9,313 nt of DNA from Thermoplasmata archaeon. GTDB lineage: Archaea > Thermoplasmatota > Thermoplasmata > UBA10834. Both the position numbers and the translations under genes were made by a program. Location: NCBI GenBank assembly GCA_022865445.1, contig JALHSX010000173.1:1-9313 (forward strand), given 5' to 3'. The notes beneath the pieces were generated by a model. It worked only from the letters and a program-made list of their open reading frames with translations. It did not search any database and was not told the origin of the DNA. Every line of letters starts with the position of its first letter. Position 1 is the stretch's first letter. Positions 1-5,376 of this stretch are shown piece by piece.

Positions 1-396
1 ATCAATTTGAACTACACCACAGCTGGACCCTGCACTCCTATGGTGCTCTACGATACTTCCGCGGCCGTCACGGCAGCAGTCGTCTCAGGGCTGTCCATAG
101 AGTCCCTTGGCGTGGCGACCAACAAGCACGAGGATCGAACTACCCCGGTCGAACCGAGGATCTCCGCTGAGGTTGGCCATGCGGTCGCTGGCATGAAGAG
201 ATCGGACGCGAACGAGCTCGCCAGGAAGCTGTTGGCCAAGTACGAATCGAAGCTCGCGGCACCTCCTCTCGGCAAGAGCCTCTATGAATGCTGGGACGCT
301 GACGCGCGCAGGCCTAGCAAGGAATACACCACGGTTATCAGGAGGTACAAGGCTGTGATGGCTGACCTCGGTGTCGAGCTGCGGCCAGAGCAGTAG
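1..396 (+). CDS. mtmB: Monomethylamine:corrinoid methyltransferase MtmB, C-terminal 131 residues (5' end outside window)
   Basis: The reading frame is open from base 1 and ends at TAG 394-396, giving 131 residues. It matches, from memory, the end of methanogen MtmB (about 458 residues): AGPCT-x-M near the start, an SG/LGVA segment, a DRTTPVEPR stretch followed by EV and A-AG, the YE...APP-GKS-ECWD block, and a final P-x-EY...DLG. MtmB moves the methyl group of monomethylamine to the cobalt of a cognate corrinoid protein (MtmC) in the cytoplasm. Its active-site pyrrolysine, encoded by in-frame TAG, would lie around residue 200 and is not in this window. The TTG at 7-9 is an internal leucine, not a start. 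The stop is itself amber; family alignments end within a few residues of it, so it is taken as the true end. No mtmC follows; the next gene is an unusual Cys-rich protein. Family assignment is good; dependence on pyrrolysine is not visible. Confidence 0.87.
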   Translation: MNLNYTTAGPCTPMVLYDTSAAVTAAVVSGLSIESLGVATNKHEDRTTPVEPRISAEVGHAVAGMKRSDANELARKLLAKYESKLAAPPLGKSLYECWDADARRPSKEYTTVIRRYKAVMADLGVELRPEQ

Positions 397-445
397 GGGA
401 TTCGCCCCACAAACCCCTTCGCCTGTTCATTCATCTGGGCAAACG

Positions 446-452
446 TTTACAT
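446..452 (+). promoter_or_regulatory. Possible TATA box for the Cys-rich gene
   Basis: TTTACAT lies about 31 bp (box centre to start codon) before the ATG at 480 in the 83-bp gap after mtmB. Archaeal transcription usually starts about 25 bp after the box centre, which would give a leader of only about 5 bases. That fits the absence of any Shine-Dalgarno sequence before this start. The box is a weak match and the gene could also be read through from mtmB. Confidence 0.35.
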
Positions 453-479
453 CTCGAACTTCTATCATAGATTTGTCAA

Positions 480-743
480 ATGACGCAGAAGATGCACAAG
501 CTGTTCCTGACGACATGCGATCTTGGAGAGCCAAGATCAGTGTGTGCAGACGAATGTGAGCGTTGCCCCCACGGCAGTGTGGTCGACAGGAAGTCGAGAG
601 TGATATGTGCTGGGACTACGAAGTTCTTCATGGCTCCATGTTACTACGACATGCGGTCCGCAACTACCGTGTACGATTGCGAGAAGTGCAGATGGGGTGA
701 AGTCGGCGCGGACAGGACGAGAGTTTTCTGCTCAAGGCTCTGA
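480..743 (+). CDS. Small nine-cysteine protein made of two 41-residue four-Cys repeats (putative metal binding)
   Basis: This 87-residue protein is not one I recognise. It has nine cysteines (13, 22, 26, 29, 43, 54, 67, 70, 84). Eight of them form two copies of C-x12-C-x2-C-x13-C with an exact offset of 41 residues. Other matching pairs are K7/K48, F9/F50, E27/E68, G32/G73, V34/V75, R40/R81 and V41/V82, so the protein is an internal duplication. Four cysteines per copy suggest one zinc (zinc-ribbon-like) or iron-sulfur site each; the spacing is not that of a 2[4Fe-4S] ferredoxin. There is no signal peptide or membrane segment. It starts with ATG without a Shine-Dalgarno sequence, 83 bp after the mtmB amber stop, and ends at TGA. 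Codon use with many G/C third positions and the conserved periodicity argue for a real gene. A role with the methylamine methyltransferase is only suggested by position. Confidence 0.75.
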   Translation: MTQKMHKLFLTTCDLGEPRSVCADECERCPHGSVVDRKSRVICAGTTKFFMAPCYYDMRSATTVYDCEKCRWGEVGADRTRVFCSRL

Positions 744-790
744 CTGGGACATAGCCATTCATTCACTCCAGCGGAGCCTGGACAACAGTA

Positions 791-800
791 TTATATAAAT
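791..800 (+). promoter_or_regulatory. TATA box for the DUF835 gene
   Basis: TTATATAAAT is the clearest archaeal-type TATA element in the window. Its centre is about 30 bp before the ATG at 826, placing the expected transcription start around 820-824, so the mRNA would be leaderless or nearly so. No Shine-Dalgarno sequence precedes that ATG, in agreement. A short direct repeat of ATATC lies between box and start (804-813). Confidence 0.7.
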
Positions 801-825
801 CAACATATCATATCAGTCAACACGG

Positions 826-1416
826 ATGGGATGCATAGTGTCATCAGCTGGTGGCTCAGCTGTCAGCTTTGGGCTCGAGACGAAGTCAGGTAACATCTAC
901 TTGATTGAAGAGCGTAAGCCCAGGGCGACCTTCGAGTTGTTGGACCAATCACTCTCATCCGGATGTTCTGGCTTGGTAGTCACTCGCGACTATCCGAAGA
1001 AACTCATTGACGAGAAGGAAATCGGAACCTGCAGGGTCTTGTGGCTGACCAGTATGGTCGGCGAGGGGCGCATAAACCCAACAGCGATTGGCATATTGAT
1101 GGGCCAGATACGGACTTTCATAGAGAGCCAGCAGAAGACGGTCGTTGTACTCGATGGTCTGGAGTACTTGATAACGCTCAACACCTACGACCGCATGCTA
1201 CAGTTCATGCACCAGCTCAAAGACATCGTTGTCACAAACGATTGCATCCTCCTGGTTCCCGTGGATCCAAGGACCCTTGGTCAGAGGGAGCTGGCTCTCC
1301 TCGAGAGGAATACGGAGACGATTGTACCGAAGGGCGAGAGCGAACAACCGGATGAGATGGTATTGGGTTCTGGCGAGGAAGGGGTCCTGAGGCTTCTGGA
1401 CGTAAAGCACAGATGA
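826..1416 (+). CDS. DUF835 domain protein
   Basis: The 196-residue product is a stand-alone DUF835 domain, a family of unknown biochemical function common in Thermoplasmatota and Thermococcales, where it often occurs alone or fused to signalling domains. Typical features are GLVVTRDYP (49-57), VLWLTS (71-76), the hydrophobic strand and acidic turn VVVLDGLEYL (106-115), the following helix NTYDRMLQFMHQL, and LLVPVDPRTL with the ELALLER helix (142-161). The fold resembles a RecA/KaiC-like core without an evident Walker A motif; that is inference. The N-terminus (MGCIVSS) carries no clear signal peptide. The ATG is preceded by a strong TATA box at leaderless spacing and no Shine-Dalgarno sequence. 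The gene converges with the HAD gene on the other strand, 55 bp apart. It is probably a regulatory or scaffold protein rather than an enzyme, but nothing here identifies a partner. Confidence 0.85.
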   Translation: MGCIVSSAGGSAVSFGLETKSGNIYLIEERKPRATFELLDQSLSSGCSGLVVTRDYPKKLIDEKEIGTCRVLWLTSMVGEGRINPTAIGILMGQIRTFIESQQKTVVVLDGLEYLITLNTYDRMLQFMHQLKDIVVTNDCILLVPVDPRTLGQRELALLERNTETIVPKGESEQPDEMVLGSGEEGVLRLLDVKHR

Positions 1417-1462
1417 CCACTTTATTCATCCATCACTAGATATCTTATTGCGATAGGTCAAC

Positions 1463-1472
1463 TTATTTTGTT
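1463..1472 (+). terminator. T-rich terminator candidate after the DUF835 gene
   Basis: TTATTTTGTT on the + strand follows the DUF835 stop by about 47 bp, in the 55-bp space between two convergent genes, and touches the stop codon of the HAD gene. Archaeal RNA polymerase often terminates at T-rich runs without a hairpin, and no convincing hairpin is seen here. Confidence 0.4.
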
Positions 1473-2182
1473 CAAGGTGATGACAGGATCCGCTCGAGCC
1501 ATGTCGCCATGTCCCCAACGTCATGGAACAGCTCTATGCACCCTGCTTTCTTGAGATCCTCTTCGGGGACGTCCCCGGTCTCGACCGCCACGAACGGCAC
1601 ACCTGCGTTTGCTGCGCACTGAGCGTCAATCAGATGGTCTCCCACGAAGAGCGTTTCCTCCTTCTTGACTCCAAGTCTGAGCGCCAGCTTCAGATATGCC
1701 TCAGGGTCCGGCTTGGGCTTCGTATTTGCGTTTCTGCATTCGATTCCATCGACCAGTTCGAGCATCCCAGTCCTAGCAAGCGCTGATCTAGTGTACTCCT
1801 CACATCCTCGCGTGAGTATCCCGACCTTGATCCCGTTCTTGCGGAGCAACTTGAGGAGTCCGACCGCCCCTCTCATTGGCTTGGTTTCGGATACTCTCTC
1901 CAACTCAACTTCGTTCATGATAGTGTCGAGCTCTGCCAGACGATTGCGAACAGTCACTTCGGGGATCCCGGCGCCGCGCATCCTTGCCTCGTACCTGGCG
2001 ATTATCGTCACAATCGTCCCATGCGGGTCGTACAGGTCTTTTGGCTCTCCGTGGGAAGTGATCCGCTCCACCACAAGAGTCTTGAACTTCGCGTAGTTGA
2101 CGGTGGATTCTACTAGCGTGTCGTCGAGGTCGAATATGATAGCACGGATCGATCTCATCTTCATCGCAGGAGTAACGACCAT
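1472..2182 (-). CDS. HAD-superfamily hydrolase (phosphoglycolate phosphatase-like, subfamily IA)
   Basis: A 236-residue protein with all four HAD motifs: motif I FDLDDT (nucleophile D18, acid/base D20), motif II ILTRG (T124), motif III in KPKPDP (K155 or K157), and motif IV GDHLIDAQ (D182, D186). An alpha-helical cap of about 85 residues sits between motifs I and II, as in the C1-capped phosphoglycolate phosphatase/beta-phosphoglucomutase group. It should hydrolyse a small cytoplasmic phosphate ester with Mg2+; the natural substrate cannot be read from sequence. The ATG at 2180-2182 is preceded by GAGG with 6-base spacing, which favours it over the internal Met7 and Met9. A possible TATA box lies about 44 bp upstream. 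The gene runs in the same direction as the MttB-family gene but 324 bp behind it, with its own promoter signals, so it need not be in one operon. Confidence 0.9.
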   Translation of the reverse strand: MVVTPAMKMRSIRAIIFDLDDTLVESTVNYAKFKTLVVERITSHGEPKDLYDPHGTIVTIIARYEARMRGAGIPEVTVRNRLAELDTIMNEVELERVSETKPMRGAVGLLKLLRKNGIKVGILTRGCEEYTRSALARTGMLELVDGIECRNANTKPKPDPEAYLKLALRLGVKKEETLFVGDHLIDAQCAANAGVPFVAVETGDVPEEDLKKAGCIELFHDVGDMATWLERILSSP

Positions 2183-2188
2183 TTGATT

Positions 2189-2230
2189 CCTCGGAGGACT
2201 CTGCCATTATCCCCTAGCCTTGATTAAACC
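2189..2230 (-). promoter_or_regulatory. Promoter region of the HAD gene: TATA-like box and GAGG ribosome binding site
   Basis: On the - strand GTTTAATC (2223-2230) is a TATA-like element; transcription would start near 2200. This leaves an 18-base leader with GAGG (2189-2192) six bases before the ATG at 2182. The two signals agree with each other, but the box is a weak match. Confidence 0.4.
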
Positions 2231-2307
2231 CTTGCACTGGGACGCTGCCAGCTTCTTGTTATCATGACTGATTTCAAGGTCAACACCTATATGAACGATG
2301 GATGGTC

Positions 2308-2325
2308 ATCTCTCGTTCGAGAGAT
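2308..2325. repeat. 18-bp inverted repeat in the HAD/MttB-like intergenic gap
   Basis: ATCTCTCGTTCGAGAGAT has perfect 8-bp arms around a 2-base centre. It lies in a 324-bp gene-free stretch (2183-2506), about 180 bp after the MttB-like stop and 126 bp before the HAD start codon on the - strand. No T-run follows on the - strand, so it is not a classic terminator. It may be a protein-binding site or an RNA hairpin. The rest of the gap holds a seven-C run (2377-2383) and a pyrimidine-rich tract (about 2401-2440); I see no tRNA or well-supported gene there. Confidence 0.5.
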
Positions 2326-2506
2326 TGGAAGAGGGAAACGATGTTTTCCTATTGACCCGCATTCGGCCACTCTCCTCCCCCCCAAGCTGATCGGGTCCGT
2401 GCTCTCTTTCAATCTCCCTTCTATTCCCCTCTTTCTTTGGGTGTGGTCATCATGCTGTCCGCCCAATGCTGGTTGCGAGGAGTCGCGCTGCGGTCATCCA
2501 GCGTAG

Positions 2507-3970
2507 CTACTTCAATTCCTTCTCGCCTTTCTTGACGATCTCGCGCAGCTGTTTCTCCAGGTCCTTTTCCAATGGGACTGCCTTGGCGTCCTTCAGGAGA
2601 GCCTTTGCCTTCTGGTTGGCGCGTCTCACGGGGTCGATCGATCCTCTCTTCACCCAGTCCTCGTAGGTTCCGTATTCGAAAACCATCGGCTCCCAAGCCT
2701 CTCGGAGATGCATCAGCGTGTGCCTCTTTGCGAGGAAAGTGCCTCCTATGCCCACTTCCCTGATCAGATCGCTCGCGATCGCGTCATCGGTGGCGTCAAT
2801 GCCCTTGGATATCCGGAGTATCTCCGTGACGATGTCGTAGTCGAGCATGAGCTGCTCGAAGGACAGGACTGTGGATCCCTCCAGAAGACCGAACCCGTTT
2901 AGCATGTCCGCTCCAGCATTGACTGCGAGTAGGGTCGTCAGGCAATGCTCGGTGGCTGCCTGGCTTCCCGGGACAAGCGCGTTGGTCCCGAAAGTCCCAG
3001 CTTGTGCGGGCAGGTTGTAGTGCTTCGCCATGTCGACGACGGATGAGCAGAGAAGCGCAGCCTCCGGAGAACCCGAGACATACGCTCCAGTCCGTGGCTC
3101 CATCATCGAAAGGACAGAACCATAGATCGCTTTCGCGCCCTTCCTCGCGCATTGCGTGAGGGTCAGTAACGCCATTACCTCGGCATTGCTCACGACGAGA
3201 GTGCCAGCAAGCGTGACAGGTCCGGAGACTCCTGCCTCCACCATGCTCATCATCACGACCGGTACCCCAGATCTAGCGAACTCTATCGTAGCCTCGCTTC
3301 CTCCTCCGTCCAGATTCAATGGGGGTACAGCACAGATTATCGCCGAAAGGCTTGGTCTCTGCAGCAGCTTGTCCTTTCCCCCTGCAACTGCAGCTGCCAT
3401 CTCTATCTGGAGCCTCGCCTCAGCCCCGGTGGTTGTGGATTCCGACATCACGAACTTGTCGGTGTTGGAATAGGCGGCCTGTATCTGGTGCAGAACGTGT
3501 GCGTGGAGCGGCACATCCTGGGGTGCGACAGAGGGCGTGAAGTAGCCCACTCCTGGTAGGACATTGGCCAGACGAGCGCAGTCCACGATGTCCTGCTTTC
3601 TGGAAGGTCTCTTCTTCCCAGAATCGATGTCGATCGTCTGCACGCCGCAACCGTCGAATGTGAAGTAGACGTGGGAATTGTCAAGCTCGATATCGAAATC
3701 GGAGTTCCTCGCCCCCATTCGGAACTCCTTCGGAGCACTGGCTATCGATCGTTCGACGAGGTCATGCGGTATCCTGGCCGTCATCTTCTCATCGTCGACA
3801 TCTGCGCCGTGCTCCTTCAGCAGGTCGAGCGCTGCAGGACTGTAGATCCTTATGCCGACCGTCTCAAGAACCCTCAATGACTCCTCGTGGATACGCTTGA
3901 AATCGTCTCTGCTGATAATCCGTGTGGCGTTCTTTCTCTTGCTCAGTTTCTTGAAGTCAGCCATTGCCAT
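2507..3970 (-). CDS. MttB-family (trimethylamine/glycine betaine-type) methyltransferase, non-pyrrolysine
   Basis: The 487-residue product spans the whole MttB family (usual length about 480-500): an N-terminal HEESLRVLETVGIRI block (28-42), the barrel region with FDGCG (105-109), SESTTTG (176-182), AVPPLNLDG (214-222), and the C-terminal GGTFLAKRHTLMHLREAW block (409-426). Classic MttB carries pyrrolysine, read from an in-frame amber codon, in the region matching about 325-341 here; this frame has ordinary residues there (GTNALVPGSQAATE), as in non-pyrrolysine members such as glycine betaine methyltransferase MtgB. It probably transfers a methyl group from a quaternary amine or similar substrate to a corrinoid protein, but no corrinoid gene is adjacent and the substrate is unknown. 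The first ATG is chosen because GGAGG (3980-3984) stands 9 bases upstream. The frame ends at TAG. It is divergent from the beta-lactamase-like gene. Confidence 0.88.
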   Translation of the reverse strand: MAMADFKKLSKRKNATRIISRDDFKRIHEESLRVLETVGIRIYSPAALDLLKEHGADVDDEKMTARIPHDLVERSIASAPKEFRMGARNSDFDIELDNSHVYFTFDGCGVQTIDIDSGKKRPSRKQDIVDCARLANVLPGVGYFTPSVAPQDVPLHAHVLHQIQAAYSNTDKFVMSESTTTGAEARLQIEMAAAVAGGKDKLLQRPSLSAIICAVPPLNLDGGGSEATIEFARSGVPVVMMSMVEAGVSGPVTLAGTLVVSNAEVMALLTLTQCARKGAKAIYGSVLSMMEPRTGAYVSGSPEAALLCSSVVDMAKHYNLPAQAGTFGTNALVPGSQAATEHCLTTLLAVNAGADMLNGFGLLEGSTVLSFEQLMLDYDIVTEILRISKGIDATDDAIASDLIREVGIGGTFLAKRHTLMHLREAWEPMVFEYGTYEDWVKRGSIDPVRRANQKAKALLKDAKAVPLEKDLEKQLREIVKKGEKELK

Positions 3971-3978
3971 TTGTCCCA

Positions 3979-3985
3979 GCCTCCT
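3979..3985 (-). promoter_or_regulatory. Ribosome binding site of the MttB-family gene
   Basis: AGGAGGC on the - strand, 8-9 bases before the ATG at 3968-3970. It selects this start over the second in-frame ATG at 3962-3964, which would be about 16 bases away. A weak TATA-like CTTAAAAT (about 4004-4011) lies too near to give a normal leader and is uncertain. Confidence 0.6.
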
Positions 3986-4084
3986 TTGGGGGTATCTGCT
4001 CGCATTTTAAGAAGGTTTGGAGATGTTTTCGTGCAAATGCGAGACGGAAAAACGCACTCACCAGAGTTTGTGGAATCGAAGTAC

Positions 4085-4125
4085 CTATATACTGTCATCC
4101 CAATGCGTTTTCCCAGCAGCTGGGA
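4085..4125 (+). promoter_or_regulatory. Promoter of the beta-lactamase-like gene with a TATA box and a 15-bp inverted repeat near the predicted start of transcription
   Basis: CTATATAC (4085-4092) is a TATA box; transcription is expected near 4115. TCCCAG-CAG-CTGGGA (4111-4125), with 6-bp arms and a 3-base centre, lies exactly over that position. It could be an operator or a hairpin at the 5' end of a leader of about 58 bases. The 202-bp gap (3971-4172) is shared with the divergent MttB-family gene. Confidence 0.5.
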
Positions 4126-4156
4126 GCCATAGGGATCGATTCTCGCTGCGTAGTCA

Positions 4157-4164
4157 GGGAGGAG
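4157..4164 (+). promoter_or_regulatory. Shine-Dalgarno that sets a TTG start for the beta-lactamase-like gene
   Basis: GGGAGGAG is the only strong ribosome binding site in the open frame and stands 10 bases (counted from GGAGG) before TTG 4173-4175. The frame is open upstream to 4017, but that part reads as non-coding and lies across the TATA box and inverted repeat, so the TTG is taken as the start. Confidence 0.6.
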
Positions 4165-4172
4165 AACACCCT

Positions 4173-5213
4173 TTGATTCCTGAGAAGATCAAGTCAACAG
4201 GTTCATCCCCCGAGCTCGTCAAGCTTCGGGCGGAAATCGTCAAGATCTCGAAAGAGGTCAGAGGACAGATGGGCCTCTACATCAAGCATGTTGAGTCGGG
4301 CAAGGAGTTGGCCATCGACGCGGACAAGATATTCCCTCTTGGAAGCGTGTTCAAGATCCCTGTCATGATGGAGGTGTTCCGTCAGGCGAAAGAGGGTCTC
4401 ATTTCCATGGATGAGAAGCTCAAGCTGGAGAACAGGAGCTTCTGCATCGGCTCAGGTATTCTCCAGTTCCTATCTCCAGGCACCGAATTCACGATCCGTG
4501 ACCTCGTCACATTGATGATAGTCGCCACGGACAACACTGCCTCCGAGATGCTTTGGAAGAGGATAGGCATCCAGAGGGTCAACATGCTGATGAAGGAGCT
4601 CGGCCTCGCCAGGACATCAATCTACCTGCCGTGGCGAGAAGGATTCCTCCTTTCGATGGGCAAAGGCCAGTTCAAGAACTCCTCCGTAGAGGAGGCTGCT
4701 CGAACCTGGAAGGGCCTTTCCGATCACGATCGCATGAAGGTGCTGAACGCGATAGACCTGGAATTCGCTGACCTTTCAATCGAAGATTTCAGGAAGGAGT
4801 ACGAGAACCTGTACGGACTCAAAGAGGAGAAGAAGTTCAGGATTCAGCGAGAATACGACCAGGTCTTTGACAACATCGGCACTCCTCGCGAGATCGGGCG
4901 CCTCCTTGAGAAGGTCCTGAAGGGCGAGGTCGTCTCGAAGGAAGCGAGCAGGGACATGCTCACCTTGATGACTAGGTCCATGAGCGGGTCCTCGTTGCCC
5001 CAGTTCCTATCGGATGATGTGCTGGTGGCGGCTAGGTCGGGCATCACCGCAGGCTCTGTGAATAACGCAGGCGTGATATACATCAACTCGAATTCACACA
5101 TAATCTTGTGCATATTCTGCAAACGCCTGGAGGAGAAGAACCCCGAGAGGGCGCAGCAGGCGGAGGCGAGGATCGCCCGGCTGCTCTATGATTACTTCAG
5201 CAAGGTCAAGTAG
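4173..5213 (+). CDS. Class A beta-lactamase-like serine hydrolase, no signal peptide
   Basis: From the TTG start the product has 346 residues and belongs to the beta-lactamase2/COG2367 type. The SxxK motif is S58-V-F-K61 in PLGSVFKIP, the SDN motif appears as T119-D120-N121 in ATDNTASEM, and the KTG strand appears as R288-S289-G290 in ARSGITAGSVNNAG. A TPREIGRLLEKV helix (237-248) is typical of class A enzymes. Departures are T for S in SDN, RSG for KTG, no clear E-x-x-L-N omega-loop glutamate, and a highly charged insertion of about 30 residues or more around 180-232. There is no signal peptide or lipobox, so it should act in the cytoplasm, unlike secreted beta-lactamases. Cleavage of a beta-lactam is therefore doubtful; a cytoplasmic amidase, esterase or peptidase role is equally possible. 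It ends at TAG, followed by a hairpin with a T-run. Confidence 0.82.
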   Translation: MIPEKIKSTGSSPELVKLRAEIVKISKEVRGQMGLYIKHVESGKELAIDADKIFPLGSVFKIPVMMEVFRQAKEGLISMDEKLKLENRSFCIGSGILQFLSPGTEFTIRDLVTLMIVATDNTASEMLWKRIGIQRVNMLMKELGLARTSIYLPWREGFLLSMGKGQFKNSSVEEAARTWKGLSDHDRMKVLNAIDLEFADLSIEDFRKEYENLYGLKEEKKFRIQREYDQVFDNIGTPREIGRLLEKVLKGEVVSKEASRDMLTLMTRSMSGSSLPQFLSDDVLVAARSGITAGSVNNAGVIYINSNSHIILCIFCKRLEEKNPERAQQAEARIARLLYDYFSKVK

Positions 5214-5254
5214 CTACGTCGTTCATCTTTGATTCGGAACGGTCTTCTTCTCTG

Positions 5255-5278
5255 TGAGTGACGCTTCTTTTTCACTCA
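5255..5278 (+). terminator. Hairpin with T-run after the beta-lactamase-like gene
   Basis: TGAGTGA (5255-5261) pairs with TCACTCA (5272-5278); the 10-base loop contains a T-rich run ending at 5272. It lies 42 bp after the stop, in the 163-bp gap between two convergent genes, where a terminator is expected. Nothing else is seen between 5279 and 5376. Confidence 0.45.
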
Positions 5279-5376
5279 TCATGCGCCTGTCGATGGCAAC
5301 GATCAATCGGGAGTCGGTGGCCATTGCGACATCCTTCAGTCTTCGAATCGATGATGACAATCAGAACTTGCCCGGT

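Noticed and set aside
480..743. Reading the Cys-rich protein as a 2[4Fe-4S] ferredoxin
   Set aside because: The C-x2-C-x2-C-x3-C-P pattern is absent; the spacing C-x12-C-x2-C-x13-C does not fit.
1665..2096. Long open frame on the + strand opposite the HAD gene
   Set aside because: It is an antisense shadow; the HAD frame has all four catalytic motifs, and the + frame has Ser/Leu-rich composition with no domain.
2308..2325. TTCGA within the palindrome as a tRNA T-loop
   Set aside because: The flanking bases do not form a T-arm with a seven-base loop, and no acceptor, D or anticodon arms are found nearby.
2264..2506. 80-codon open frame on the + strand in the 324-bp gap, starting MTDFKVNTYMNDGW
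   Set aside because: The first 25 codons look plausible, but there is no ribosome binding site, the frame runs through the palindrome and pyrimidine tract, and the second half has unusual composition (many Pro, Cys, Ser, Leu) without any recognisable domain.
4017..4172. Upstream extension of the beta-lactamase-like frame to an ATG at 4017
   Set aside because: It would cross the TATA box, inverted repeat and Shine-Dalgarno sequence, is rich in Cys, His, Arg and Ser without a signal peptide pattern, and does not resemble the family.
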